A stretch of DNA of 64,000 bases from Erysipelotrichales bacterium (GCA_910576855.1 CAJTJP010000007.1:37992-101991); one strand, 5' to 3'; positions 1 to 9,015 are shown, numbered from the stretch's first letter. Notes: generated from the sequence alone by a model not told the origin. Program-made: numbers and translations.

Positions 1-132
1 ACAGAAGCAGAAGCAGATGCATGGGTAGAAGCTAATTGCGATTGGGAAAATTATGCTGCTTCCATTATAACTGTGCATGATATTTGTGGGGTTAAAGGTT
101 TTTCTGTAAGCTTTACACCATTAAAAAAATGA
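1..132 (+). CDS. C-terminal fragment of an unidentified protein
   Basis: An open frame runs in from the left edge and ends at TGA 130-132, giving the last 43 residues of a protein. The tail contains two cysteines (in EANCDW and HDICGV) and ends FTPLKK. No domain is recognisable from so little sequence. A rho-independent terminator follows directly, which supports this being a real gene end. Function unknown. Confidence 0.6.
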   Translation, partial: TEAEADAWVEANCDWENYAASIITVHDICGVKGFSVSFTPLKK

Positions 133-144
133 AATTCAATTTTC

Positions 145-176
145 AAGAGAAACTCTATAAAGGGTTTCTTTTTTAT
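145..176 (+). terminator. Rho-independent terminator after the left-edge gene
   Basis: AGAAAC and GTTTCT pair around a short loop and are followed by a run of T. It sits 13 bases after the stop of the left-edge gene. Confidence 0.7.
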
Positions 177-205
177 ATAGATTGTATAAGAAGGAGGAAC
201 AAACA

Positions 206-301
206 TTGAAAAAATTAAAAAATATATTGAACAAGGCAAGTAACTCATTTCTTACCTTTTTTCTTGTGGCGACAAGTTTATCACTATCAATAAAAATCTA
301 A
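206..301 (+). CDS. Possible 31-residue hydrophobic peptide (TTG start)
   Basis: A TTG codon lies 8 bases after a near-perfect AAGGAGG. It opens a 31-codon frame: a basic start (MKKLKNILNK) followed by a hydrophobic stretch and LSLSIKI, then stop. The shape (short, basic amphipathic start, hydrophobic core) recalls signal peptides and the leader half of AgrD-type autoinducer precursors. The Cys-containing thiolactone segment and acidic tail expected of AgrD are absent, and no agrB is visible. The frame begins right after a terminator, with no obvious promoter of its own. It could be a toxin-like peptide, a decayed peptide gene or chance; the strong ribosome site is the main support. Confidence 0.3.
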   Translation: MKKLKNILNKASNSFLTFFLVATSLSLSIKI

Positions 302-374
302 AAAACAATGAAAAAGAATTAACTTTTTTCAAATACTAAGCATATGGTAAAGTGTTGAAATGGTAAGTAGACCA

Positions 375-403
375 ACAAAAAAGAGTGAACATCCGCTCAC
401 TCC
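375..403 (-). terminator. Second minus-strand terminator downstream of feoB
   Basis: Read on the minus strand, GAGTGA pairs with TCACTC and is followed by six T. It lies about 60 bases beyond the feoB terminator, so it is either a backup or the remnant of a lost gene. Confidence 0.55.
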
Positions 404-464
404 ATTCTTGCTATGATACTTGCTTACTGCTTTTTAGTATTTCATAATCATTCAGCAAAAACAG

Positions 465-497
465 CAAAGATGCCCTCTTTTCCAAGGACATCCTTTT
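465..497 (-). terminator. feoAB terminator
   Basis: On the minus strand GATGTCC pairs with GGGCATC (one G-U pair) and is followed by a T-rich stretch, just after the feoB stop. Confidence 0.6.
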
Positions 498-512
498 ATT
501 CGAATGAATTTA

Positions 513-2609
513 CTACATAAATAAACCGGCAATATGTGAAACCAAGAAACAGATGATCATCCCGACTGCCGTAGGAATCACAAATGACAATGCTGTCCAT
601 TTCCAACTGCCTGTTTCTTTTTTAATCGTCCACAGCGTAGTCGCACAAGGAAAATGAATGAGTGAAAACAGCATTGTACAGACAGCGGTAATCCATGTCC
701 ATCCATTGCTTACCAACAAATCCTTTATAGCCGTTAAGTTATCCATTTCCATCATATATGACGATGACATATATGCCATAATTATGATCGGCACAACGAT
801 TTCATTTGCCGGAAAACCTAAGATAAATGCTAATAGAATCACTCCGTCTAGACCTAATTGTCGCGCAAACGGGTCAAGGAAATCGGAAATGATTACTAAT
901 AATGTCTGATCCTGTATCGTGATATTCGCAAACAACCAAATTAATGCACCGGCAGGAATTGCAACACTGATTGCCCGACCGAGTACAAATAATGTACGAT
1001 CAAATATAGAGCGAACAATTACCTTTGCGAACTGCGGCTTGCGATACGGCGGTAACTCTAATGTAAAAGCAGACGGTACGCCCTTTAATAACGTCATACT
1101 TAAGAGACTCGATACCCAAAAGGTTAGAATAATCCCCAACAGAATCGTACCTGTCAGCAACAGTGCCGATACAATACCACTCCAAGGTGCTGCCAGCATA
1201 CCGGCAAAAAACATCGTAATGATCGCAATCAGAGTTGGATAACGTCCGTTGCAAGGAACAAAATTATTGGTCAAGATTGCAATCAGGCGCTCTCGCGGTG
1301 AATCGATAATCCGACAACCGCTGACACCGACAGCATTACAACCAAATCCCATACTCATAGTAAGTGCCTGCTTCCCGCACGCCTTCGCTTTACGAAAATA
1401 ACCGTCAAGATTAAACGCTACGCGCGGTAAATAACCAAAATCCTCAAGAATCGTAAATAACGGAAAAAATATTGCCATCGGCGGTAACATAACCGATATG
1501 ACCCAAGCCGATGTTTTATATACACCATCCATCAAAATTGCTCGTACTGTCTCATTCATACCGATCTCATGAAACCACGTATTCAGCTTACCTTCGATGA
1601 TATGAAAACCATCAGTCAACAGTTCACTTGGCACATTGGCGGCTGATATTGTTATCCAAAAAATGAGCCCCAATAATGCAATCATCAATAATATTCCCCA
1701 CACCTTGTGTGTAACAATCCGATCAATTTTACGATCTTTTTCATAATAATCTGCCTGTTGATAAGTAATACATTCATTCGCAATGTGTAAAGCTTTTTGA
1801 TTAATTGCATCGACAATCGAATCCTCTAATTGATCATAAACACCGCCATTCTTTAACTGCTTAATTTCCTGTTCAACAATCGTTTGAACTGCTTCTTTAT
1901 TTTTAACACACTGATAGAATTGTTGATTACCTTCCAGCAGTTTAATCGCAATAAATCGCTCTTGCAGCTGCTTTTTTTGAATCACTTTACTGATATGAGT
2001 GATTGCCTGCTCAATCATTGGCGAATAATCAACAGGCGGGCGATGCGTATCCCCTTTTTTCATCCCACATCGCATCACCGCCTCTTTCAACTCATCTAAA
2101 CCGACAGCGCTTCTCGCACTCATTAATACGACCTCAACCCCTAAGGCTTGTTCCAGTTTTTCCTTATGAATTATGATATTTTTCTTATTAGCCTCATCAC
2201 AAAGATTGGCACATACAACTACCTTATCAGTAATTTCTAAGGTCTGTAACACTAAATTCAGATTACGTTCTAAGCACGTACTGTCACACACTACAACACA
2301 AACATCACAAGGAGAAAAGCAAATATAATCACGTGTTACCTCTTCCTCTCGAGAATGCGCCAGTAATGAATAGGTTCCCGGCAGATCAATCATTTCATGG
2401 GATTTTTGATGATGAAGAAAGCTCCCGCGTGCCAGCGCTACGGTTTTCCCGGGCCAATTCCCCGTATGCTGATGCATTCCTGTCAAAGCATTAAACACCG
2501 TGCTTTTTCCAACATTAGGATTGCCGATCAATGCAATGGTATAACCTTTATTTTCATTTAAATAGGCCTCATTTAACTGTTCATTTACTGCCATTAGCTT
2601 ACTAAACAT
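513..2609 (-). CDS. feoB: Ferrous iron transporter FeoB
   Basis: 698-residue FeoB: a cytoplasmic GTP-binding domain joined to a polytopic membrane domain that imports Fe2+. The G1 loop GNPNVGKS is at residues 29-36 and G3 DLPG at 75-78. A helical guanine-dissociation-inhibitor-like region follows. The membrane part starts near residue 305 and contains Cys in the GFGCNAVG and VPCNGRYP segments, typical of the pore-forming Gate motifs. The start was chosen because an AAAGGGGG ribosome site, embedded in the end of feoA, precedes it. feoA lies 3 bases upstream, so the two are translated together. Length is normal for a Firmicute FeoB. No feoC or separate Cys-rich FeoB partner follows; a minus-strand terminator closes the unit. 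Confidence 0.96.
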   Translation of the reverse strand: MFSKLMAVNEQLNEAYLNENKGYTIALIGNPNVGKSTVFNALTGMHQHTGNWPGKTVALARGSFLHHQKSHEMIDLPGTYSLLAHSREEEVTRDYICFSPCDVCVVVCDSTCLERNLNLVLQTLEITDKVVVCANLCDEANKKNIIIHKEKLEQALGVEVVLMSARSAVGLDELKEAVMRCGMKKGDTHRPPVDYSPMIEQAITHISKVIQKKQLQERFIAIKLLEGNQQFYQCVKNKEAVQTIVEQEIKQLKNGGVYDQLEDSIVDAINQKALHIANECITYQQADYYEKDRKIDRIVTHKVWGILLMIALLGLIFWITISAANVPSELLTDGFHIIEGKLNTWFHEIGMNETVRAILMDGVYKTSAWVISVMLPPMAIFFPLFTILEDFGYLPRVAFNLDGYFRKAKACGKQALTMSMGFGCNAVGVSGCRIIDSPRERLIAILTNNFVPCNGRYPTLIAIITMFFAGMLAAPWSGIVSALLLTGTILLGIILTFWVSSLLSMTLLKGVPSAFTLELPPYRKPQFAKVIVRSIFDRTLFVLGRAISVAIPAGALIWLFANITIQDQTLLVIISDFLDPFARQLGLDGVILLAFILGFPANEIVVPIIIMAYMSSSYMMEMDNLTAIKDLLVSNGWTWITAVCTMLFSLIHFPCATTLWTIKKETGSWKWTALSFVIPTAVGMIICFLVSHIAGLFM

Positions 2610-2612
2610 ACC

Positions 2613-2840
2613 CTACCCCCTTTGTTCCACAATAATCTCACTGCTTTCACTGTCTCGCAGCGCAATTAATGTTCCCTTTATGAAATATGCTCGCATATAG
2701 CCTGACGGTGATGTATGAACCGGTTCAATTACGGTATTCGGTAAAATCCCTAAATCTAACAGTCTTCTGCGTATGCTACCTTGAACCTTTAATTCTTTGA
2801 TGATGGCTTCGGTATTCAACTTTACCTCTTGCAAAGTCAT
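2613..2840 (-). CDS. feoA: FeoA domain protein
   Basis: 75-residue SH3-like FeoA protein (MTLQEVKLNT...), a cytoplasmic partner needed for full FeoB activity. The fold is indicated by the conserved RRRLLDLGILPNTVIEPV segment and the C-terminal LIALRDSESSEIIV strand. ATG at 2840 is preferred over the ATG two codons upstream because it sits 8 bases from GGGGG instead of 2. First gene of a two-gene feoAB operon; its promoter region carries an inverted repeat that may be a metalloregulator site. Confidence 0.92.
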   Translation of the reverse strand: MTLQEVKLNTEAIIKELKVQGSIRRRLLDLGILPNTVIEPVHTSPSGYMRAYFIKGTLIALRDSESSEIIVEQRG

Positions 2841-2854
2841 AGACATTCCCCCTT

Positions 2855-2894
2855 GATATACCGTATGTATACCTATAGAATCTGTCTATCACAA
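2855..2894 (-). promoter_or_regulatory. feoAB promoter with an overlapping inverted repeat
   Basis: On the minus strand TTGTGA (2889-2894) and TATACA (2866-2871) are spaced by 17 bases. An inverted repeat, TATAC-N5-GTATA (2857-2871), covers the -10 and the start point, a position suited to a repressor. The family of that regulator (Fur, DtxR or other) cannot be told; it does not match a textbook Fur box. Confidence 0.5.
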
Positions 2895-2914
2895 ATACCC
2901 ATTTGTATCTTATG

Positions 2915-2944
2915 CATAGAAAAAGAGATGGTTTTCATCTCTTG
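2915..2944 (-). terminator. Terminator of the HAD phosphatase gene
   Basis: AAGAGATG pairs perfectly with CATCTCTT around AAAAC on the minus strand, followed by T-rich sequence. Confidence 0.8.
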
Positions 2945-2945
2945 T

Positions 2946-3749
2946 TCAATCGTCCTTGAGTTTAATTTGAAATCGGTTTTTGATTGCCTGTATGACACCG
3001 TCTTCATCATTGCTTGCGGTATGATAGTGAGCAAGCTTTAAAATATCCGGATGAGCATTACTCGGGGCATAGGATTCTGTGCATTCCAAAAGCATTTCAT
3101 AATCATTCATAAAATCGCCGAATGCCATAATATCTTGCGGACCGATGTTTTTCAACTGTTTTAAATAGGCCAGTGCGGTTCCTTTATTCACATTTGGATT
3201 CGTAAGATCCACCCAGTGCTTCCCGCTCGTCACCATATGATACCGATCAACATGACCGCTCAGATAAGCCTTTGTATGTGTTTCACTGTCGATAGCGTCA
3301 TAGATTGATATTTTACAAATCGTATCATGCTTTGCGGCTTCCATCACATCATCAACAAGCTGTAAATTGCGATAATACATACGACAGTTTTCTAAAAACT
3401 CGACATTGTTATTTTCTATATAGGCATTCTGAATACCGCAAAGCACACACCACGCATGATCCAGCTCTCGAATTCGCTGCACCGGTTCATCCAGCATATC
3501 ATAGGCTATTTCATTATGATAAATACATTGCTTTCCTTCAAACATCACTGCACCGTTTTCAGCGATGAACAACATATGATCCGCATATTCTCTGAATTGA
3601 TTATAAAGGTTATAATATTGTCTTCCGCTGGCGATTCCGAAACTAATATCACGTTTTTGCAGCTCGTCTAATAAAGGGAAAAGTTGCTTGGGAAGTGACT
3701 TATCGCTGTGTAGGAGTGTACCGTCCATATCAGTAAAAATATATTTCAT
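2946..3749 (-). CDS. HAD-superfamily Cof-type phosphatase
   Basis: 267-residue HAD hydrolase of the Cof/YidA (type IIB) group, which usually dephosphorylates sugar phosphates or flavin/thiamin-pathway intermediates in the cytoplasm. Motif I is DMDGT with nucleophile Asp7 and acid/base Asp9. Motif II is the SG in GIASGRQ. Motif III/IV is the late Lys region and GDFMNDYEML. The IIB cap lies between. The substrate cannot be inferred. It is a single-gene unit with its own promoter (3780-3808) and terminator. Confidence 0.88.
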   Translation of the reverse strand: MKYIFTDMDGTLLHSDKSLPKQLFPLLDELQKRDISFGIASGRQYYNLYNQFREYADHMLFIAENGAVMFEGKQCIYHNEIAYDMLDEPVQRIRELDHAWCVLCGIQNAYIENNNVEFLENCRMYYRNLQLVDDVMEAAKHDTICKISIYDAIDSETHTKAYLSGHVDRYHMVTSGKHWVDLTNPNVNKGTALAYLKQLKNIGPQDIMAFGDFMNDYEMLLECTESYAPSNAHPDILKLAHYHTASNDEDGVIQAIKNRFQIKLKDD

Positions 3750-3779
3750 TGAAAAACCGCCTTTCTGTCTGTCAGAAGT

Positions 3780-3808
3780 ATTCTAACATTTTTTAGGATA
3801 TGTGTAAA
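3780..3808 (-). promoter_or_regulatory. Promoter of the HAD phosphatase gene
   Basis: TTTACA (3803-3808) and TAGAAT (3780-3785) on the minus strand with a 17-base spacer, and a TG one base before the -10. Confidence 0.6.
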
Positions 3809-3933
3809 TGCAGATAATACTTATCGAAAGGCACTTTTATGAATACAAAAGAAAACATCTCATCTTCGATACATTCATTCACCTATACTGTAACGCTTAA
3901 CATCGCATAGGATGAAAAGAAAGGAGGAAACAT

Positions 3934-4614
3934 ATGGCTAAGGTCATTGTATATGACGTATATACACAGGCTTTACAGGTGTATCGGCTGAATGAATCTG
4001 ATCCGATGCCTTATGCCTACGGCAGAACGATGCTTGTCGGTGAGTTCAGAGGCAGCTCTGGTTCTTCAGTATTGTGGACCACAAATGCGGCTATGGAAGC
4101 ATGGAATGCGACAAGAAGAACCTATGGTTCACCGATTCCTTTCCGTTATGCATTTAAACGTATATGGGAAGGCGGACACGGACGCCAGTCGCAGCATTAT
4201 GCCGGAGTAGCCTTTGATGTCGGTCAGGCGCTTTCATCAGCACAGCGCAATCGGATTTGGAATGTTGCGAACAATCTCGGTGTATGGAGTTATGTAGAAC
4301 CGCAAAGCATGACACCGACATGGGTACACTTGGACAAACGCTATGGCAGACCTGCATGTTCTGCCGGTTATCCGGTCGTCAGAAGCGGTTCGCGCGGTAT
4401 TTATGTGCTTGTGCTACAGGATGCACTGAACGCTTTAGGTTATACCACCTATACACTTGACGGAGCGTTTGGCAATAATACGCGCAATGCTTTGATTTCC
4501 TATCAGCGCAACAACGGTTTAACCGCTGACGGTATTGCCGGATGTGCTACATGGACAAGGCTTGTGAATGAGGCAGTCGGTATCGGAAAAACATCGACTG
4601 TAATTGATCCATAA
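3934..4614 (+). CDS. M15-like peptidase fused to a peptidoglycan-binding domain
   Basis: 226 residues. The first part resembles Zn peptidases of the M15/DUF882 type, which cut peptidoglycan stem peptides. The metal-site pattern is visible: SQHYAGVAFD gives His88 and Asp95, and TWVHLDKR gives His132. A PG_binding_1 domain (about 148-212; GSRGIYVLVLQDAL ... DGAFGNNTRNAL...YQRNNGL...ADGIAG) follows. There is no signal peptide or membrane segment, which is odd for a wall enzyme; phage-type endolysins and some spore proteins share this. Start at 3934 is fixed by AAAGGAGG 6 bases upstream. It stands alone, with a strong terminator behind it. The M15 assignment is by motif only. Confidence 0.75.
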   Translation: MAKVIVYDVYTQALQVYRLNESDPMPYAYGRTMLVGEFRGSSGSSVLWTTNAAMEAWNATRRTYGSPIPFRYAFKRIWEGGHGRQSQHYAGVAFDVGQALSSAQRNRIWNVANNLGVWSYVEPQSMTPTWVHLDKRYGRPACSAGYPVVRSGSRGIYVLVLQDALNALGYTTYTLDGAFGNNTRNALISYQRNNGLTADGIAGCATWTRLVNEAVGIGKTSTVIDP

Positions 4615-4625
4615 TAAATGAAATG

Positions 4626-4668
4626 ACTGTTACACATGTAAATCAAAAGCGTGTGTAACAGTTTTTTA
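4626..4668 (+). terminator. Terminator of the M15-like gene
   Basis: CTGTTACACA (4627-4636) pairs perfectly with TGTGTAACAG (4652-4661), followed by six T. Confidence 0.9.
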
Positions 4669-4873
4669 GGATTATTTGAAAGTATCTCCTGGCTATTATT
4701 TTTTTATTTTAATGCAAAATAATCAATTACTTCTAAAACAATTACCGTTTCAGTATCGTCGACTGAATCAGTATATTGAGAATATTCTATCAATATAATC
4801 ATCATTTCAGTTCTCTCTATGAATACATATTGGCTTCTTACTATTTTATCGTATCCAAGTTACTAACACATTA

Positions 4874-6166
4874 TCACAGTAATTCTTTTAGTTTTCCTGC
4901 CAAATATAATGGAATGTTTGTAAACTCTCCGTCTTTTCTATATCCTCGCTTAGAAAAGCGCAAAGCATACTTTGGGTGATTATTAGTAATATATCTCTTG
5001 AATGACGGTGCAGTTCTATCTTCCCCACCCTGTACTTCCACAGGAATTATTTTTGTACCATACTGAAGTAAAAAATCTATTTCACTATTCTTATCAGAAT
5101 AGTAGCATGGCTCAACTTCAAACTGTCCTTTAAGCTGTTGCAAAATAAAATTTTCTGTTAAAGGTCCTTTAAACTGATAATCAGCTTTTAATAGTATAGC
5201 ACTGTTATCTATTCCGGCCATATGCTTTAATAAACCGGTATCAAACATAAATAGTTTAAACTGATCTAATTTATTAAAGGCAGATAACGGATGCTCCGTT
5301 TTTGATACATTATAAACACGATTTAGCATACCTGCCGAAACTAACCATTCGATTGCTTCTTCAAACTCTCGAGCTCTTGCACCTTCGCGAACTGCACCAT
5401 ACACAAACTTCTCATTTGATTTTGCGAGTTGAGAAACAATACTGCGAAATACCATCAGAATACGTCCGCTGTTCACCTTACCGTTGTGTTTAGAAAAGTC
5501 GTTTTCATAAACTTCAATAAGTTCTTTTTGAATCTGATTTACTTTTGCCGGATCTTTATACTTCAGCCAAGATGATACACACTCAGGCATCCCACCGATA
5601 ATAAGATAGCTGTTATAAACTTCTAACAGTCGATGATGGAATATTTCTTCAATATGTTGTTCCTTTTGAATACTATTGTAATAAGAATAAAGTACCGGAT
5701 CAATAGCATCAAGAAATTCATCAAAAGCAAACGGATAAATAGTAAGTAGATTTACCATACCGACCGGATATGATTTTGGTTTTGCAAGAAGTGTACCTAA
5801 TAAGCTGCCTGCCGCAATGACATGATATTCATTTGCCTTCTCTTTAAAGTATTTTAAAGTATTCAATGCCTCCGGACATTCTTGTATTTCATCAAAGATT
5901 ATTAAAGTTTCACCGGGAAGAATTTTTTCTGCGGCAATCATTGATAATAACTCAATAATACGATGTGGATTTTTATTCGTTTCAAAAATAGATTTTAAAT
6001 CATCCTCTTCGTCAAAATTGAAATAAACATAATTTTCATAATAAGTTTGACCGAATTCCTTCATCAACCATGTTTTACCTACCTGACGTGCTCCTTTTAA
6101 TACCATTGGTTTTCTTTCTTCATCAGATTTCCATTTTATTAATTTTTGAATTGCATTTCGTTTCAA
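4874..6166 (-). CDS. AAA_14/DUF4143 ATPase
   Basis: About 430 residues. The N-terminal AAA-type domain carries the P-loop GARQVGKTWL near residue 28 and a Walker B strand LIIFDEIQEC. The C-terminal DUF4143 domain contains a PD-(D/E)xK-like trio in the YYSDKNSEIDFLLQY...VEVQGG segment. Members are widespread in anaerobes, and their role (often proposed as defence or toxin-related) is not settled. TTG at 6166 is preferred as the start because GGTGG lies 5 bases before it and family members begin with a Lys-Arg-rich start. The GTG three codons upstream has poor spacing. It follows hsdS at a 164-base distance on the same strand, so it may belong to the same defence locus. Confidence 0.82.
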   Translation of the reverse strand: MKRNAIQKLIKWKSDEERKPMVLKGARQVGKTWLMKEFGQTYYENYVYFNFDEEDDLKSIFETNKNPHRIIELLSMIAAEKILPGETLIIFDEIQECPEALNTLKYFKEKANEYHVIAAGSLLGTLLAKPKSYPVGMVNLLTIYPFAFDEFLDAIDPVLYSYYNSIQKEQHIEEIFHHRLLEVYNSYLIIGGMPECVSSWLKYKDPAKVNQIQKELIEVYENDFSKHNGKVNSGRILMVFRSIVSQLAKSNEKFVYGAVREGARAREFEEAIEWLVSAGMLNRVYNVSKTEHPLSAFNKLDQFKLFMFDTGLLKHMAGIDNSAILLKADYQFKGPLTENFILQQLKGQFEVEPCYYSDKNSEIDFLLQYGTKIIPVEVQGGEDRTAPSFKRYITNNHPKYALRFSKRGYRKDGEFTNIPLYLAGKLKELL

Positions 6167-6330
6167 GAAAACCACCGTCCTATTCTTTTTAGCAATAATA
6201 GTTTATCACATTTTTCTTAATTCTTCGAGATGAATTTTACACATTTTTCTGACAAAATAATATCTCTAATATCACATTATTCCGAATCTAAGATCATTAT
6301 ATAGATTTGAGATTATTTAGATACACTTTT

Positions 6331-7449
6331 TTAGTTAGGAAAGCAATTACTGTCAATCATTTCCATCAGAGTCCTGATTAAATCAGCGATAAACTTTGAT
6401 TTGTTGACTTGTTCAACAAAGTAGGCAAACTGGTATTGAAGTTCAATCGGGGGTACACAGATTGTTAAATTTCCATACTCCTGTGCATTAATATTTGGTT
6501 GTGCAACAGCTTTTTGAGCATTTTTTATAAAAGACAAATAATACTCAGTTTTTGTATACCAAAAAACGTATTCTGCAATTACTTTTGAAGTGTTAGGCAC
6601 TAATCTTATTAAATATCCAGCATATATACATTTACCGTGCTTTTCTTTTGAATATTTAAAGGTCTTCCCTACGGTTGCGCCACTTCGTGCAAAAAGGATG
6701 TCTCCATCATTTAATAAATATTTATCTTCATACTCGCTTGGAGATTTCTTATCGTATATCAAATCACCTGAATCAGTTATGTCTGTAATTCTAACATATC
6801 TTATATTGTTTTCAAATTTTATAGCAGAAGCACTGGAGCCGTAAGATAACTTGCCAACAGCGATATCTTTTATTTTTTCTTGTTCCCAATTCTTTTCATT
6901 ACTAAAGGGATCTCCAAACATCTCTACAAATCGAGATTTGATTAGATTGTCAAAAAAAGAAATCTGCGTTTTTTCTTTCTTTATGATATGTTTAATCATA
7001 TCTAATTGTTTTACAATTTTCGTTTGATCATTAACATTTAAAATAGGAACTTTTAAATTTTCTAAAACAGACTTATTAATTGCTTTAAAAGTACTTCCTG
7101 TTCCTAGCTTGTTTAATTCGTCTTTTTTTGATTTTAACAAGTAGAAAATATACTCTTTTAAATAAAAGTCTTTTATCGGCCGAATAGATGCTAACCCTCT
7201 ACCAATGCAACAATTTTTATTTGCATAATTTAGTGCACCGATTGGAGCTCTAACCGAAATTAAAATATCATTAATAAGCGCCATTTTCCTTGGCTTTGTA
7301 GTCCAAGCACGTACATCGGGATTCTTCTCTCCAAAATCAGCATTACCTTGAAAAAAAGGAACTCCTATCATTTCTTTGTTATAACTCGATGAATCAGGTG
7401 ATTGTCCCATCGAAATTTCACAAACTTCTTTTAGTTTTACATATTCCAT
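6331..7449 (-). CDS. hsdS: Type I restriction enzyme specificity subunit HsdS
   Basis: 372-residue HsdS with two target-recognition domains. TRD1 (about 1-150) begins EYVKLKEVCEISMGQSPD. A helical spacer follows (about 135-175). TRD2 starts near WEQEKIKDIAVGKLSYGSSA. A second helical spacer forms the C-terminus. The subunit sets the bipartite DNA target for the HsdM2S methylase and the HsdR2M2S nuclease. It lies 54 bases after hsdM. The C-terminal helix looks shorter than usual, but the frame is intact. The ribosome site is poor (GGGA almost touching the ATG), suggesting low expression or coupling to hsdM. The target sequence cannot be predicted. Confidence 0.9.
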   Translation of the reverse strand: MEYVKLKEVCEISMGQSPDSSSYNKEMIGVPFFQGNADFGEKNPDVRAWTTKPRKMALINDILISVRAPIGALNYANKNCCIGRGLASIRPIKDFYLKEYIFYLLKSKKDELNKLGTGSTFKAINKSVLENLKVPILNVNDQTKIVKQLDMIKHIIKKEKTQISFFDNLIKSRFVEMFGDPFSNEKNWEQEKIKDIAVGKLSYGSSASAIKFENNIRYVRITDITDSGDLIYDKKSPSEYEDKYLLNDGDILFARSGATVGKTFKYSKEKHGKCIYAGYLIRLVPNTSKVIAEYVFWYTKTEYYLSFIKNAQKAVAQPNINAQEYGNLTICVPPIELQYQFAYFVEQVNKSKFIADLIRTLMEMIDSNCFPN

Positions 7450-7503
7450 TCCCTTTACAAATACAAATTTGTCATACTATCAAACTTGTATTCTTCCTCC
7501 TTT

Positions 7504-9006
7504 CTAATCATTCTTTAAAAGTTCCTTTAATACTAATAATTCTTTATTAATTTCTTCTTCCAATCTAAATATTTCATCTAATATTTCAGATGTAGGTGGA
7601 TATTCTACAGGAACATATTCAATTTCCTTGTATTTATTAATAGATAAATCATACCCATTATCAACAATTTCACTTTTACTAATAAAGAAACTTTGGTCAG
7701 TACGCTTTCTTTCTTTTTCCGCTTCTAAATTCCAGTATCTAGTTATAATATCAGGAATATCATTTTCTTTAATTTCGGATCTCTTATCGTCTAAAGAATA
7801 TCCATCCGCTTTCATGTCATAGAACCATACATCTTCAGTACCGCTAGGATCTTTAGTAAATACAAGAATTGCGGTAGAAACTCCGGCATACGGTTTAAAT
7901 ACACCAGACGGCATAGAAATAACTGCTGTAAGCTTATTATTTTCAACCAATTCTTTTCGGATTGATTTATGTGCTTTTGATGAGCCGAATAATACGCCAT
8001 CCGGAACAATACAAGCACATCTGCCGCCTAACTTTAATGATTTTATAAATAAAGCTAAGAACAGTAATTCAGTCTTTTTAGTCGAACATAACGCTAAAAT
8101 ATCTTTTGAAATATCTTCTTGGAAAACACTGCCGGTAAATGGTGGATTCGCCATAATTAGTGAATATGCTTCTCTTGTTTGATTATCATCTGATAATGAA
8201 TCTTGTCGTAAAATAAGCGGATCTTCAACACCGTGTAACAAGAGATTCATCGCTCCGATACGAAGCATTGATGGATCTGTATCAGAACCATTAAACATCG
8301 TTGTTTTAAAATGATTTATTTTTTCTTTATTTAATAACTCAGTTTTATATTCTTCTTGAACATAGTTGGCAGCTCCTAATAAGAAGCCAGCAGAACCCAT
8401 AGCAGGGTCTAAAACTGTGTCATCTAAAGTAGGTTTAGTAAGATGTACCATCATATCAATAATATGTCTAGGTGTTCTGAACTGTCCTAATGCGCCTGCT
8501 GAAGACATTTTTCCTAAACAGTACTCATAAACGTCTCCCATAATATCTTTGTTAGACATATCAATTTCACTTAGTATACTTACACAAACTTCTAAAACTT
8601 TAGCTGTTGGCAATAAGAACACAGCATCACCCATAAAACGAGAAAATGCAGTTTCTTTGCTATCTCCATTTACTGTTTTAATAAACGGGAAAACATAATT
8701 TCTCACAATCTCAAACATTTCTGTAGTACTTTTGTTCTTGAAATTATGCCATCTTAAATCTTCATAAGGGATTGAGCGACCTATGCTCTCGTCCGGTGAA
8801 TAACTACCTTCTTTAAAAATCTTACTTTGATAAGTCATTCCAAAGATCGATGCATTTCCTTCTTTCTTTATTTCTGCATCATCCAGCAATTTCATAAACA
8901 TTAAATATGTAATTTGTTCAAGCACTGTAATCGGACTGGATATTCCCCCTGTCCAAATCGTATCCCATATTTTATCAATTTTTGATTTTAATTCACCTGT
9001 AATCAT
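7504..9006 (-). CDS. hsdM: Type I modification methylase HsdM
   Basis: 500-residue N6-adenine methyltransferase. An N-terminal helical HsdM_N domain (1-140) precedes the catalytic domain, with the SAM motif DPAMGSAGFLL near residue 200 and the catalytic NPPF motif in LIMANPPFTG near 288. The C-terminal half contains the usual helical arm. It protects host DNA and forms the core of the restriction complex with HsdS and HsdR. AGGAGG precedes the start, and hsdR ends only 9 bases upstream, so the two are co-transcribed. Confidence 0.96.
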   Translation of the reverse strand: MITGELKSKIDKIWDTIWTGGISSPITVLEQITYLMFMKLLDDAEIKKEGNASIFGMTYQSKIFKEGSYSPDESIGRSIPYEDLRWHNFKNKSTTEMFEIVRNYVFPFIKTVNGDSKETAFSRFMGDAVFLLPTAKVLEVCVSILSEIDMSNKDIMGDVYEYCLGKMSSAGALGQFRTPRHIIDMMVHLTKPTLDDTVLDPAMGSAGFLLGAANYVQEEYKTELLNKEKINHFKTTMFNGSDTDPSMLRIGAMNLLLHGVEDPLILRQDSLSDDNQTREAYSLIMANPPFTGSVFQEDISKDILALCSTKKTELLFLALFIKSLKLGGRCACIVPDGVLFGSSKAHKSIRKELVENNKLTAVISMPSGVFKPYAGVSTAILVFTKDPSGTEDVWFYDMKADGYSLDDKRSEIKENDIPDIITRYWNLEAEKERKRTDQSFFISKSEIVDNGYDLSINKYKEIEYVPVEYPPTSEILDEIFRLEEEINKELLVLKELLKND

Positions 9007-9015
9007 TTTTTCCTC

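Noticed and set aside
206..301. A functional AgrD autoinducer precursor
   Set aside because: No Cys/Ser ring segment or acidic tail follows, and no agrB is visible; kept only as an unknown small peptide.
919..1254. Overlapping frames on both strands inside feoB
   Set aside because: feoB is unambiguous across this stretch; the others are shadows without ribosome sites.
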